Source: Molossus alvarezi
Lineage: Eukaryota; Chordata; Mammalia; Chiroptera; Molossidae
Assembly (NCBI GenBank): GCA_037176705.1
Contig: CM073887.1
Coordinates: 60,597,001 to 60,661,000 of the forward strand
Length of the DNA: 64,000 nt
Direction of reading: 5' to 3'
Shown piece after piece: positions 11,581 to 35,071 of the stretch. How positions within the stretch are numbered: the first letter of the stretch is position 1; every line of letters begins with the position of its first letter. A program made the translations under genes and the position numbers. The notes below the pieces were generated by a model. It saw only the letters and a program-made list of their open reading frames with translations. It did not search any database and was not told where the DNA came from.

Positions 11581-12234
11581 TACATAGATCTTTCTCATTG
11601 TTTTTGACATTGAAGCTTTAACAATTGCTTTTGAACTTAAACATATATAGATAATAAAAGTTATTAAAAAATTAGGGGGTGACAAGAAAACCAGACCCAT
11701 AGTTTCAATGAAGCCAAAGCTTGGTATGGCTGTCACCTCGTCTCCCACAGTAACTGAACCCCATGTGGTCAACTAGCTGAAGCCACAAGGGAAGGAACAA
11801 TATAGGAACAGAGGTGGTCCTGTCTTGTGCTGGAGCATGGAGCACTCCTTGGGCCTGATCACATTACCAAGCAAACCTCTGGTTACATGGGAGTTGCCCT
11901 GAGACCAACGGGTAGTGCAGTCTCTGGGAGAAGACATTCCTGAGTAGGAGTTCACTCTCTTTTCTGAAAAATGGGGGCATCACTAAATCCAGCCTTTAAT
12001 TGTAAGGCAGTGACCCCATCCCTGGTCAGAGTTGCTTGTGACCCTGCTGGAATTGCAGGGACAGACTACAAAGCCTCTTGGGTCATCCAGACATGAGGGC
12101 TCCTTTCAGTGTCTTACTGTAGCAGTGTGGTCCAGGCAAGTGAAAAGTCAGAATATACTTTTTTCTTTTTTATTACTGATGTCCCTCCTTTTCCCCACAT
12201 TGATACCCTCTTCCTGACCCAATAGGATATACTT

Positions 12235-12302
12235 AAATATATATATATATATAATATATATATACACACATACATACACACACACACATATATGCATATA
12301 TA
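12235..12302. repeat. (TA)n/(CA)n compound microsatellite
   Basis: Alternating TA, then CATACA and CACACA runs, then TA again. Confidence 0.9.
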
Positions 12303-12324
12303 TTTTTTTATTTTATTTATTTAC

Positions 12325-12576
12325 TTTTTTATCCTCACCCGAGGACATTTTTTGATATTTTGTTCAGATAGAGTGGGAGGGAGGGAGAGAGAGGGAAAGA
12401 GACAGAAACATTGAAATGAGAGGGACACATCAACTGGTTGCCTCCTGCACAACCCTGACCAGGCCCAGGGACGAACTGCAACCAAGGGTACTGTACATGC
12501 CTTTGACCGGAATCGAACCCGCGACTCATTGGTCTGTGGGCTGATGCTCTAACCACTGAGCAAAACTTGCCAGGGC
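12325..12576 (-). repeat. VES-type SINE, younger subtype
   Basis: Begins TTTTTATCCTCACCCGAGGA and ends TTGCCAGGGC. Intergenic. Confidence 0.9.
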
Positions 12577-12590
12577 ATTAATATGTCTTT

Positions 12591-12741
12591 TATTGATTTT
12601 TTTTTTTTAGAGAGAGATCAGCTGCCTCTTTGCATGTCCCCTACTGGGATTGAGCCTGTAACCCGGGCCTGACTAGGAATAGAACCCGGACCTCTCAGTC
12701 CATGGGACGACGCTCAATCCACTGAGGCTCACCAGCTGGAC
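12591..12741 (-). repeat. VES-type SINE, older subtype, internally shortened
   Basis: Tail and tRNA head are present but part of the middle is missing. Ends CTCACCAGCTGGAC. Confidence 0.8.
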
Positions 12742-12780
12742 TTTTTTAAAAATATTTTTTTATTCAACAGATTTACTTTT

Positions 12781-12828
12781 CCGGACCGCAGGCCGACGCT
12801 GTAACCGCTGAGCCAAACTGGCCAGGGC
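12781..12828 (-). repeat. Tailless 48-bp VES SINE 5' fragment with target duplication
   Basis: Only the first 48 nt of the younger SINE are present, on the minus strand (GCCCTGGCCAGTTTGGCTCA to CCTGCGGTCCGG apart from small changes), with no pyrimidine block and no A tail. It is flanked directly by a perfect 15-bp duplication AACAGATTTACTTTT (12766-12780, 12829-12843). Confidence 0.88.
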
Positions 12829-13480
12829 AACAGATTTACTTTTGATCACACCAGCTCTTAAGGGTATATGGCTAAGGTGAAGAAAAACAAAAGCTCACTA
12901 TTATGGCTGTTTTGCTGGGGAGGGCCCTGGGCTTGGAGTCGTACACCCCTGGATTCCAGGCCTGCTCCATGGGCCAAGCCAACTTTCTCTGTTTCTTTTT
13001 CCCTCTATAATAATGAGGCTAATATATCCCACTTGGGTTCTGATGGTTAAATGAGACATGTGTAATACAAAATGTGCAAAAAATACCTTGTGAATTTGTG
13101 AAAGTCTAAACATTCTCAATATGCCCCTCAAATAATTAGCCTGCACGTTCTTGAGCATTTTTTTTCTTATACCTTCAAAATAGCACCAATGTGCTACTTA
13201 GTTACACATCTAGAAGTTAAACTGAGTGCTCTGACGGTAGGAGGCTTATGTATCTCAGCTTCTTGTACTTGGCACAAATTAAATGCTTAGTAAATCAATG
13301 AACAAAAGGTTTATGAATTAAAAAGATGTGGGTAGTTGTTTTAGCAGAAACATACCCTTTGAGGAAAGAGTGAAGAAATAAAATGAGTCAGTATAGTCAG
13401 GCTGCTAAATTACTAAAATTAAGTAGGCTGAGGCATGAGGAAACAATTATATTCTTGCTTTAACTAGGTGAGGACTTACA

Positions 13481-13695
13481 CTTAAAATATATATATATGT
13501 TTTTATTGATTTTAGAGAGAGGGGGAAAGGAGAGAAACATCGATGTGAGAGCAAAACATTAATCAACTGCATCCTGCATATCCCTTACTGCGGAGCGAAC
13601 CTGAAACCCAGACATGTGCCCTGACTGGGAATCAAACCTGTGACCTCTTGGTGCATGGGATGATGCTCAATCAACTGAGCCACACAGCCCAGGGC
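13481..13695 (-). repeat. VES-type SINE, older subtype
   Basis: Flanked by a 10-bp near-perfect repeat AGGACTTACA / AGGACTGACA. Confidence 0.88.
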
Positions 13696-14879
13696 AGGAC
13701 TGACAATTTTGAATTCTTCACTTGTATGCCAGTGCCTAGATAGGTAACCCTCTGAAGGACTTAGGAAAGAACAAAGGCACTTAGGAAAACTTATATCCGT
13801 TATCTAGACCAAAGGACCTCTAGATTACCGTCACACCAATCCAGAGGCTCGGAATGCAGGACTGATTCTTTTTGAAGAACGTACTTTTTACTGTAAGAAT
13901 TGTTTTTCTTCTTTGGAACACACTAGGGTAGTGCTTAGTTGCGTTTCCAATTTGCAAGTCCTGAGACCCTACAGATCTTTGTCATTTATTTCTAGCCAAA
14001 GCTTTCTGACTTTCTTGTGCTCAGCTGACAACTTCAACTGTGGTTGAAGGAAATAGTTTCTGAGTCATATGCAGGGAACTGGGCTTTGGAGGCAGACTTT
14101 GGGCTTTATTTTTAATCTATGAAAGTAATAAAACAACACAGGGATAATAAGAATTGTGTATGAAAACCCACCACTGCATTGGGCATGTAGTAGGTATTAT
14201 GCCTCAGAAATACGCTCCATAAACATAAGCTGCCACAACGTTCTTGGGTTTCACATGTTATTCTTTTCAATAAAGGCATGTCATTAATTGATATGCTGTA
14301 ATTTCTATAGCTTTATTCTACCATCTCATAAATTCACAAATCACAGGTCCTAAATTTGGCTCAGGAAAAAATAAGGTTTGAAATACTCTTTGATATGAGA
14401 ACCAGGTCGGTTGCTCTTTCTCTCTCTTGTTTGTCTTGTTGCTGAGCACACTTAAGATGGTCACTCAGAAAGAGATCCTCACTGACAAACTGGGACCAGT
14501 CTCGACTCCCTGGAGACCATCATTTATTTTTGGTAAATGCCATCAATGAATATACAGTGTCATTCCCACAAAACAGTCTATTGCATTTAAATCTTGAAAA
14601 CAGGTGACAATTAAAAGAATTCACAATTTTCAGATCCTTTAATAATTTAACAGTCTCTGCCCTGTTGGACCCTTAATAAATCAGGGCTGGTTACATCCCA
14701 GCAATAATCAAGGGCCTATTGCATTATGTATGCCAAATACACAGCAAAATTCAGAAATTCCAGCACTTCTTCACTGGAACATATTCTGGCTTCTCTCCTT
14801 TGTAATAGGGTTTGATTTTCCCTATAATGAATGACTTAAAATACAGTGCTTAAAAATTCAACACCAAGTCTCAAAACAC

Positions 14880-14935
14880 TTTAAAAATGCCCTCTGAGCC
14901 TGTTTCCCCTTCTGTAAAATGAAGGAGTTGGGTTA
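14880..14935 (-). repeat. MIR-like remnant
   Basis: CTGAGCCTGTTTCCCCTTCTG then TAAAATGA resembles the conserved MIR core in reverse. Confidence 0.4.
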
Positions 14936-16034
14936 GTGTCGCAGGCCAGACCACACCAGAAGTGAGTAAACTGAACACACTGCCACACACCCCACTAGTG
15001 AGGAGTGTAAGGGGAACAGCTTCAAATGTGAATGGGGGGTACGGTGGCAGACCAGGGCAGCAAATGGCTGGAAAACCAGCCTTCAAGGGTCAGTCAGCTC
15101 TGAATTGTCAAGTCTCAAAATCAAAAGTATGCCTTTGTCTTTTGATTTGATGATCTGATCTAAAATGATTGTCTTATTCATTCCAGTGTATGTACTTACT
15201 GTAAATTTATATACAGAATTAAATATCTCACTTATTAATTTATAAACCATAATAAAATCAGTCACTTCCCCTCACCAGCAGGTTTTGCATTAGAAAAGGA
15301 AAACAAACTAATACACAAATTTCAGCAACATCAGAAATTTCATTAAGCCTGAATGGAGACATAATTCATTTTGGTGTTCAATTACATGTTCAAGGAGTCA
15401 GTTACTCTGATCATAAAGACAATCACCATAATATCTTTGCAGTGCAATATTATCCCCATTTGTTATTCGGCTTTGAGAAAAATTCAACTGAAGACTTGAC
15501 TGCTTCTGGTAAAGGCACTCAGCAAGCTCATCACCAATAACACCCTTCAGGATTGCCTTTTCAGATTTCACATAGCAATCATCTTGAAACTTGGGGCCAA
15601 AGTAATTAGAAAGCAAGCTAACAACAGACAACAAACAGGGACTCCTGAGGCTGGTGGTTCATAAACTCACAGGCTAGAAGGCTTTTGAGACCTATCCAGA
15701 AGCAGCCCAATATGAGCTGACAAAATGGAACCTCTTATATACAAAATTCTAATTATCAAAAACACCAAGAGTCAAGTGTAAGCTACATCACTTACCCTCT
15801 GAGCAGGAAAAATGTCTCCCTCACCAAGAGTTAAAGGATGATCCCTGTCCCAACTGTTGGAGATGGTGCTAAAGGAAGAAAGTAGCCATCACCATAGACC
15901 CCACCAGCCCAGCCAATGGTTCTTTCCAGGAGGGAGGATGTGGTCCTTCATGATGCCAGGAAAGTTGGAAAGCCTCACCTGGACCTTGGCACACAGGTCA
16001 TCATGATGTGAATTTGCCAAAACCAATTTATTCT

Positions 16035-16251
16035 TTTTTAAAAATTATGTTTTTTATTTATTTTTAGATAGAGAGGAAGGGAGAAGGAAGGAGAAATATC
16101 AATGAGAGAGAAACATCGATTGGCTGCCTCCTGCACACCCCCTACTAGGAATGGAGCCTGCAACCTGGGCATGTGCCCTGACCGGGAATTAAACCGGCGA
16201 CTTCTTGATGCATGGGATGACGCTCAAAACACTGAGCCACATCAGTTGATC
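16035..16251 (-). repeat. VES-type SINE, older subtype
   Basis: Contains AGAGAAACATCGATTGGCTG and the reverse tRNA head. It lies in the presumed SLC35E1 3' UTR in the sense direction. Confidence 0.88.
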
Positions 16252-17446
16252 TATTTTTTCTTTTTTTAAACCAATTTTTTCTTCATCAAAACATCTGATT
16301 TGACACACTAGATCCTAGCTTGGTGTTCGCCTCTTTTCCCCTTCACCAGGACATGATTCGGATCCCAACATAAGCACACAAGAACAGACCATGTCATCAA
16401 AGCACTGTCCTCTTGTCTGTCACACAAACCATCCAGATAATCTTGATTCATTGTTTTCAGCAGTTGTGGTCATTTGAGAGGTACTTCTCAACAGTTCATT
16501 GTTTCCTACCAAATACTGATTATGTGTCAAGACAGGCATCAGCAGTGGGAACTTTTCTTGTTTTTAGACATTTAAAAGCAAAAGAGCTTTCGGTCTATAA
16601 GCCAGTCCTTATGCATCCCCTTCTGGGGACCAAGGCATAAATACAACTACAAAACATTCCCTACAAAAATGAGAGATTCTCATGAAATCAACATCTCTCC
16701 AACATCCTGTTAAGTCATCATAGCAGTGAGGACCCACCAGAAAAGTAAAAAAAGTCAGAATTAGAGCTTGAAACACTGAACATGATTTCCTAATGATACC
16801 CGTGCCTCCCCAACCCCCCCTCCCCCAAAGCTCTGCAGTCTCCTCCTTACTGCCCCAAGAGGAGCAATACCCTGCTCCGCTCTTCCCTCTGGATCCCAAC
16901 ACACATGTCTGACTTGAAAGTCAAAGAATCAGCCTCTAAAAGTTCAATGCTAACTGCAATAGCTGTTCAGTTAAGAGTGCTTGCCAGTAACTGCAAACAG
17001 CTGTAGGGCTGACAGAGAAACTGAGTCCATCTCCTTGTCTGCTCCAGGGTCTGTATCCACAATGATTCTGTCTTTCCAGAGGGTTATCTGGAAATGCTAT
17101 TTGGGAAGCAGAACAAGAACTCTGAAATACATGACTTGGGGATAAGGTCCACACAGAAACGTAAAACCTGGCTAAAATCTCTACGGTGCTGCTGCCCTTA
17201 GATGACAGACTCCAGGAAAAAAGGGTGTGAAACACCAGAGCTTGAGGGCAGTTGTCCTCACTGCAGGGAGGGCATCCTGCTGCCCCGAGGGGCTGGAAAC
17301 CCCAGGGTCCTCTGATGGTTGTGCACCATGCCCTCGTGCCCTCGGCTGGGCTTACATTCACTAGTTGTCAGAAGTTTCTGGTACTGCTGAGGATGGGTGA
17401 GTTGGGAGGAGGGTGTTGCAGAACAGCCCATCCTATCCTCTAGACG

Positions 17447-28987
<11,541 letters not shown>

Positions 28988-30144
28988 CCTACTCAAGCGG
29001 CCACCCTTCCCGCCCGCTCGACGGCCCGATGCAGGGCTGGCGCGGAGCCGTGAGGGGTGAGCACGCCAGCCAACGCCGCTCTCCATTGGCCACCGCCTCG
29101 CGTCATCGCCGCGCCCGCCATCACGTAGGGATCGCAGGCTCCGCCTCCTGTGGTGGGCTTCCGGTGGAGGGGGCGGAACCTATCCCGGAAGCGGAAAAAG
29201 GAGGTGCAGGCCGGGAGCCGAGCGGTGTTGCAGCGCGGTGGGCTGGCCTGGGGACCGGGAGCCGAAGACCAAGCAGAATTGGTGGGCGCTCAAGAGCCGA
29301 CTATTGAGCTCGCTGGCCACTCCTCGACTTCCGCGCTACACCGGCGCCCTCAACCAGATTCCTGACGGGCGAGCGGGAGTGGACACCAAGGGTGGAAGAC
29401 CAGATTGTTAAAAGCTAAATCCTTTCTGCAAACCGGGAGCGGACTCGCATGGCTGGTTCTCCGCAGCACGACCTGGGCTCTGTGCAGTAGGTATGACCCT
29501 CTCCATTTCACAGGGGAACAGACCGAAGCCCAGGAATGGCGACCTCCAATGGCACTGTCTCCATGACTCTCTGGGAGAGGGAGGTGCCGTGCCCCCACTG
29601 CTGATGCCCTAGGCCCCAGCGGAGGAAAGCAAGACGGTGTTTTCAGCAAGATGATCTTGTACTACTTAAAGGACTTTTCATTTGCTCCAAGTCATGTACT
29701 AAACAACTTTGGTGGGGGCAGGGGAGGAAGGGTGTTAAAATTCTTAGTGTCCTTACTTGGCAAATTAGAAAGTGGCAATCCACCAATCTCCAAAATGTTA
29801 GAGGGGAAACCTTAGCTTAAACTTGGGTTCTTAAAGGTAGACAATATCTACCATGGGACTTACTGGATACTTAGGAGATGGTTCCTGAAGTTGGGCAGGG
29901 AGCAGAGACCTGTCCCAAAGCCCAGGTCTGAGGAAAGGAGATACTCATAGTACACTAACCTTCACACTTCTCCCAGCTGTGGCAGAGCACCATTTGTCAC
30001 AGAGTAACATCAGTTCCTCAGACACCCCCACGGCAGCAGGGCTGGCACATCAAGGGTGAGAAAACAGGCACAGTGGAGTTAGGAAAGTAGTTATTCCACA
30101 GCACAGATGATCCCACTGAGGTGCTTTAAAAAAAAAACTTTGAT

Positions 30145-30262
30145 CATTTAACTTAGTCTTCACAACTCTGGAGTAGGTGCTTGTATCTCTCAAGTGGGAC
30201 ACGTACACAGGAGTGAAGTGAGCCACACAGCTGGTAGATGGCAGAACCAGAATTCAACCTTA
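30145..30262 (+). repeat. MIR remnant
   Basis: TTAGTCTTCACAACTCTGGA, then CACACAGCTGGTAGATGGCA and AGAACCAGAATTCAA follow the MIR order. Confidence 0.7.
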
Positions 30263-30486
30263 GACTGCCCTCAAAACCACTTCACCCACTGCCGTCTTCT
30301 CGGGGTGGGTGTGTCCTGCACCAAACTGGGGAAGTCTATGTCAGATATCCCCACTGGCTCCTGAACTGTGGGTCTGGGTTGGCTCAGTGTGCCTGGACCT
30401 CTTGGTTTGCCCTGTGGGGTTACCTCTTAAGGGGTAGCTGCTTCTTCATCTGTGAAATAAAGTAGATATATCCAAGATGACCTATT

Positions 30487-30711
30487 TTTTTTTTTTATCC
30501 TCAGCTAGGACATTTTTCTATTTTTGTTCAGATAGAGTGGGAGGGAGAGAGACATCTATGAGAAAGAGACACACTGAAGGGCTGCCTCCTGCACAACCCC
30601 AAACCAGGGCCAGGGACGAATCACAACCGAGGTGTGTGCCCTTGGCTGGAATCGAACCCACAACTCTGTCCACAGGCAGATACCCTAACCGCTGAGCAAA
30701 ACAAGCCAGGG
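30487..30711 (-). repeat. VES-type SINE, younger subtype
   Basis: Perfect 15-bp duplication CCAAGATGACCTATT (30472-30486, 30712-30726). Confidence 0.93.
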
Positions 30712-30818
30712 CCAAGATGACCTATTCTTGAATGAAAAAACCAGAAAATCAAAATCATCTTATGTAGTTCCAGAGACATGGGGGGAGAATTAAATGATTA
30801 TCACCTTAGTATCACTTT

Positions 30819-31055
30819 AGCCCTGGCCAGTTTGCTTCAGCGGTTAGAGCGTCGGCCTATGGACTGGAGAGTCCTGGGTTTGGTTCCCGCTAAGGGCACG
30901 TACCTCAGTTGCAGTTTGCCCCTGGTCCCAGTTGGGGTCCTGTGGGTAGCAGCCAGTCCATGTCTCTCTCTCTCACATTGCTATTTCTCTCTCCTTCCTG
31001 CTCTGTCTGAAGATAAATGCAAATGTCCTCGGGTGAGGATTTTAAAAAAAAAGAT
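30819..31055 (+). repeat. VES-type SINE, younger subtype (AGATAAATGC tail variant)
   Basis: 10-bp duplication TATCACTTTA (30809-30818, 31056-31065). The tail is CTGAAGATAAATGCAAATG, then TCCTCGGGTGAGGATTTTAAA. Confidence 0.9.
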
Positions 31056-31556
31056 TATCACTTTATAGTCAAGGAAGAAAAGTTAAATTTAGCACCAGCC
31101 AGATCTAAGCTCCAGGCCTGGGGCTGGGGCCAAGAGGCAGTCTGCCAGACATGGCTCTGCGCCATGCAATGTAAAAACTACAAGTATTTTAGGGGTGAAA
31201 AAAAAAAAAAAAAGTGCACACAGCCTGCTTGAGAGGGCTTCTCTCTGGGGCAGGTGAGGTCTGGATGGAGACAGAACATTCTTTGATAGACCCTGGTCTC
31301 TCACCCAAAGCCAGCAGGTGACGGGGTGGGAGAAGTAACATGTGGCTCTGAATGAATGAAAAGCAAATGGAGGTCAGTGCCCATGAAGAATGCTAACAGG
31401 CTGACTGGGTCACCTGCCCACCTCCCTTCAGTCCCCCGTGGGGCCCAAAGCTTGGACACGTTTTCTTTGCTCCAGGTTTTCTTGATTTGTCCAGAATCCA
31501 CAAAGGGCTGATTTGGCTATAAAGGACCAAATTAGAAATGATTCTCAGACCAGTCT

Positions 31557-32587
31557 GTGCAAATGTTTTTTTTTTATTTCCACATTTATATCACAAGGTG
31601 TCCACTTACTGGACCAAATAGCAAAGTTGCTCCCTTCTGCATCCTGAGAACACAGAAGTCTAGGTACTGTACATTCACTAAGGCTCCTTGTTTTTGCAAA
31701 TCGCGTTATGACAATAACCATAAGGCAAACGAATCTAAAGGAATGGTCATGAGTGTTTCCAGCGCAGACAGGTTTCCTCTCCAATAGTACAGCTTTACAC
31801 ACCAGTAGCACACACCTGTGGGAACCTTTTGTTTTGGGGATGGGACTCTAGAAAGGTGAAATTTTCTAGATATGTGCAGGAAAGGGAAAAGGAAAAGGAA
31901 AATTACTTGGCTGGTGGTCAGATGGAAGAGGGGAATAAAATAAACTCTAGAAAACTTAAAATTTTGCAGCATTTCTTTAAAAACTGGGTTTGAACTGAAA
32001 CCAAATACCATGGAGTGTGGGTCAAACTGGCTAGCTAGGTGGCCCGCCTCATGCCAGCAGCTTGCTACATCTGCAAAGCTTCTGGAACCATGACAGAAAC
32101 ACTGGCTGGGTGGGGTGCAAACAAAGGCCATAGGGTTGCCCACTGCCTCAAACCCTCAGGGCCAAATTAAAGAACAGAAAACGCAGGTAGGTGATATGCG
32201 TGCTTCTGTTGCTTTGTTAAAGGTAACTTCTCCCACAGGTTTTCTGTGCCTGCCTGCAACTGAGGTCCCAGCTTTTGGGTGCCGGGAAGTGTCCACACCT
32301 CTTCTGGGGTGGGGAACTGACACTTTTTATAGCTGGTTTGCTATAGAGTTCTGAACTCAATTTGCTGGCCTTCCTTCCACGCGGTCCTTCCTTTGTAATT
32401 TTGTTAGTAAACTGGTAGCAGCATTTCACAAAAGAAGGAGAATTTTGAGGGAAGAGCTCGGAGAGAACCTCTAGACCCCTGCCCCACCTTCTGCCTCAGC
32501 TGGGCTCCAAACCACTGGAGGCTTCCGGGCCCGGCTGCCCTCCTGCTAACTGCAAGGTGGGAATGCACTTAGAGGCCGAGGGGCCAG
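31557..32587 (-). other. MED26: MED26 3' UTR with poly(A) signal
   Basis: About 1 kb of repeat-free sequence follows the stop. A canonical AATAAA on the minus strand (TTTATT at 31573-31578) sits just before the likely cleavage site near 31555. The length is about right for the human MED26 3' UTR as I recall it. The boundary is inferred. Confidence 0.6.
31573..31578 (-). terminator. Probable MED26 polyadenylation signal
   Basis: AATAAA on the minus strand, about 1.0 kb after the MED26 stop codon. Confidence 0.55.
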
Positions 32588-34240
32588 TCAGTCTAAGCAA
32601 ACATAAGGCAGAATGTTCAACCGCCCGTCGTCGCCGTGCGGGTCGAGCGATATGCACTGCGTCCAGTCATACCAGTTACCCTGTGTGTCCTGACACCCAT
32701 TTACCCCTGGCCACTGGTGGGCCTGGATCCTGTTCAGATCGTTCTGCGTGACCTGGCGGCTCAGCCCCGGGAGGTCAGTGGATGGGGCTGGAGGCAGTAG
32801 CACGTGTGGCGTCCTGGCCCCGCGCCGGGTGCTTTCCTCCTGCTTCAGGTACTCGGACATGAAATGGTGGGCCCCTGGAGTCTGTGCGCCTGATGATGAA
32901 AGCAGGCTGCTCTGCCGGCTTAGGTAGGACTGAATGATCTCATTGCGTGACAGCTCCTTCCAGTTCGTCTGCTCAAAGGGGCTTTGGAGGCTGGCCTTGG
33001 CCTCGGGTTTGTCCAGCTCTGTCCTGGTCTGCTCTGTGTGCACAGGGCTGTCGGCCTGCACTGGCTCTTTCTGGGTCAGAGGTTTGATCTGTCTTGTCAT
33101 GGGGTCAAAAGTGAGCTTCCGCTCTTTTAACCGGACAGGCTTGACACCTGCCTCAGCCACTTGGCCGTCCAAGTTCACGGTGTAGTCACGAGGCCGGTAC
33201 CTCTTCTTCTTTTTGCTGTCCGAGCCACCGGAAGAGGCTGCGTCGCTGTCCACCCTGGAGGAGTCTGGGGAGAAGCCAGCCCGGGGCAGGAGGGACTCAG
33301 CTGGTGGCAACACCACCTTGCAGCCCAGCCCTGCCAGCCGCTGGTGGCCCTCAGGCTGCTCTAGCCAGTGTACTGGGCTCTCCACACTGGGCAACAGCTC
33401 AAGCCGCCGCATGGGGGGTGTGGACGGCTGGGCCACTGGCAGCGGTGATGGCACCTGCGTGACATCAAGCGACTGGGGCCGAGGCAAGGGGCTGGGCACA
33501 GAGCCCTTGGGTGTGTATGGGCTCCGCTGCCGGGCAAAGGAACCCTCATGCCGTGAGTTCCTGGGACTGAAGGAGCAGTGAGGCGGTCCCTTGGGGTGAG
33601 GGGATCCTGAGGTCTCGTCCACCCTGTCTAGCTGCTGCAGCACTGTAGCCTTGCTCTGCAAGCAGGGCCCAGAGGGCTTGCCCAGACCTGGGGAGCTGGT
33701 GTGCGGCCTCACGGCATTGATTGGGATCTTGACACTGTGCTTATCATTCTCACTCTGCTCCAGGCAACTGCCCTCAGGGCCCACGAGCCTTCCACTGTCC
33801 AGGGGGCCTGGGAAGCTCTCAGGGCTCCCACCTATCCCATTGGTAGGGAGAGGTGATGAATTGGGGACCAGGGAGTCATGGCTTGCTTTGGAGACCTTGG
33901 GAGGTGGCCCAGGGTGGCCGAGGTCACGCTGGTCCCCCCGGCGCTTGCGACTGCCCAGCCTGTCCAGCCGCTGCCCAGGCAGTCTCTGGATGTCGTTGCG
34001 GTTCTTCAAGTCATGGATGCTCTTGGGTGCGCCAGCCACCCCCGCCTCTGGCCGGCAGTTGTGGGCACCCCCGTTAGCAGAGCCAGGGGCACTTGCCAGC
34101 CCCCGCAGCACCACCTCATTCTGGTGCACAGGCTCAATGAGCTTCTGCCAGCTCCGAAGCAGCTTCTTGGCCCGCTTGGCGAGCTCCTCATTCTTGGTCT
34201 TCTTGCGGACGTCGTTGATGAGCTTTCCAAGTCGTGTCTC
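32588..34240 (-). CDS. MED26: MED26 coding exon 3 (last exon, 550 aa)
   Basis: 1653 nt including the TGA at 32590-32588. The acceptor is TTGTAG|GAG. It encodes ETRLGKLINDVRKKTKNEEL, the rest of the N-terminal domain, the disordered region with many Ser-Pro motifs, and the conserved C-terminus. Confidence 0.97.
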   Translation of the reverse strand, partial: ETRLGKLINDVRKKTKNEELAKRAKKLLRSWQKLIEPVHQNEVVLRGLASAPGSANGGAHNCRPEAGVAGAPKSIHDLKNRNDIQRLPGQRLDRLGSRKRRGDQRDLGHPGPPPKVSKASHDSLVPNSSPLPTNGIGGSPESFPGPLDSGRLVGPEGSCLEQSENDKHSVKIPINAVRPHTSSPGLGKPSGPCLQSKATVLQQLDRVDETSGSPHPKGPPHCSFSPRNSRHEGSFARQRSPYTPKGSVPSPLPRPQSLDVTQVPSPLPVAQPSTPPMRRLELLPSVESPVHWLEQPEGHQRLAGLGCKVVLPPAESLLPRAGFSPDSSRVDSDAASSGGSDSKKKKRYRPRDYTVNLDGQVAEAGVKPVRLKERKLTFDPMTRQIKPLTQKEPVQADSPVHTEQTRTELDKPEAKASLQSPFEQTNWKELSRNEIIQSYLSRQSSLLSSSGAQTPGAHHFMSEYLKQEESTRRGARTPHVLLPPAPSTDLPGLSRQVTQNDLNRIQAHQWPGVNGCQDTQGNWYDWTQCISLDPHGDDGRLNILPYVCLD

Positions 34241-34752
34241 CTACAACCAGAGAGAGACCATAACACATCACTGTGACCCCTAAACCACTGGCTTACCAGA
34301 CACAAACCTATAGGGAATTTTGGTCCTTTGTGATATCTCAATTCCGAATCACAGTCCTCAGACCCTAGGGTCCCAGGGCCAGAGGCAGCATTCTCAGAAG
34401 CAACAACGTGAAGACTACTAGCACCAAGGCCACTGCAAGGACACTTTGTCAAGGAAGCTTTCTGGATGACAGCACATTGTGGCAAAGGCAACAGCAAACA
34501 AAGGGCCCAGGGCCAGTATCACCCACTTTGGCCTCCCCTGGGTATCCCTCTCACCCCCAAGAATCCTGTGGCAGATGGAACCCCAACTCTGGTACTAAAC
34601 CCACCCCACCCCATTTCCTGCAGTGCCCAAGGAAAGATGACACTCTTGAGCATGTGCTGTGGGCTAGAGACACTCACCTCCAGTGCCTCTTTGGTAATGG
34701 GGTATTTCTCCAGGCTGGAGATGACTTCCAGCACCGCCACCATGTTCCGGAT
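32588..34752 (-). CDS. MED26: MED26, exons 2 and 3 (exon 1 not in view)
   Basis: Mediator complex subunit 26 (CRSP70), a metazoan Mediator subunit that recruits elongation complexes to RNA polymerase II. The coding join is 34752-34678 (25 codons) then 34240-32588 (550 codons and TGA). Together with the roughly 24 aa expected from exon 1, this matches the 600-aa human protein. Domains: a TFIIS N-terminal (LW-type) helical bundle, from IRNMVAVLEVISSLEKYPIT to RAKKLLRSWQKLIEP; a long Ser/Pro-rich disordered middle; a basic patch SKKKKRYRPRDYTVNLDGQV; and the C-terminal Mediator-binding region ending DDGRLNILPYVCLD. The N-terminal domain is known to dock EAF/ELL and TAF7. No frameshift or truncation is seen. 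Exon 1 (MTAAPASP-type start in human) is presumably beyond 64000. Confidence 0.96.
34241..34677 (-). other. MED26 intron 2
   Basis: 437-nt intron, no recognisable repeat. Confidence 0.85.
34678..34752 (-). CDS. MED26: MED26 coding exon 2
   Basis: 75 nt, acceptor TTGTAG|ATC, donor GAG|GTGAGT. It encodes IRNMVAVLEVISSLEKYPIT and KEALE, part of the TFIIS N-terminal domain. Phase 0 at both ends. Confidence 0.95.
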
Positions 34753-35071
34753 CTACAAGATAAGAGCCACTCATCATGCCCCTGCCCTTCTCCCTATCCC
34801 AGCCCACTTCACCTCTCCTACACCAAGAGGCAGTGGAGCTGGCATCACCGAAGCCCCTGCCCCATACCTGCTCCCAAGGCCAACATGGCACCTAGCACTC
34901 ACCCTCCCATCTATGTACATGGCCACATGCTCAAGTGGCCACATAGTCATGATGTTTATGAAACAAGATCTGCTCTTGATCCAGGAGACATACTCTACCC
35001 TGCCATCTGATGGGGTGGGAGGCTAACGTGCTTATTACATAAAAGGCACCAAGCTTAAAAGAAAAGATCGA

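Larger units (their letters stand above)
7991..14099. other. Intergenic region between the CHERP promoter and the SLC35E1 3' flank
   Basis: No gene is visible. It is dominated by SINEs (mostly minus strand), a hAT-like element at 9277-9770, a 25-bp tandem duplication and TA/CA simple repeats. Confidence 0.7.
14100..17446 (-). other. SLC35E1: Probable SLC35E1 3' UTR and downstream flank
   Basis: Sequence after the SLC35E1 stop. It is AT-rich, mostly unique and interrupted by one SINE at 16035-16251. Several AATAAA signals occur on the minus strand (TTTATT on plus, for example near 14312 and 14524), so the poly(A) site is not resolved. The human gene has a long 3' UTR from memory. The extent given is a guess. 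Confidence 0.35.
29341..31556. other. Intergenic spacer between SLC35E1 and MED26
   Basis: 2.2 kb between the SLC35E1 CpG island and the MED26 3' end. It holds a MIR and two young SINEs on opposite strands. No gene is seen. Confidence 0.7.

Noticed and set aside
15398..15634. A 78-codon minus-strand open frame below the SLC35E1 stop
   Set aside because: No recognised family, AT-rich 3' flank, no conserved motif. Treated as a chance frame in the presumed 3' UTR.
34408..35026. 200- and 186-codon plus-strand frames opposite MED26 exon 2
   Set aside because: They are antisense to an exon and introns, with no recognised domain and no splice or promoter support.
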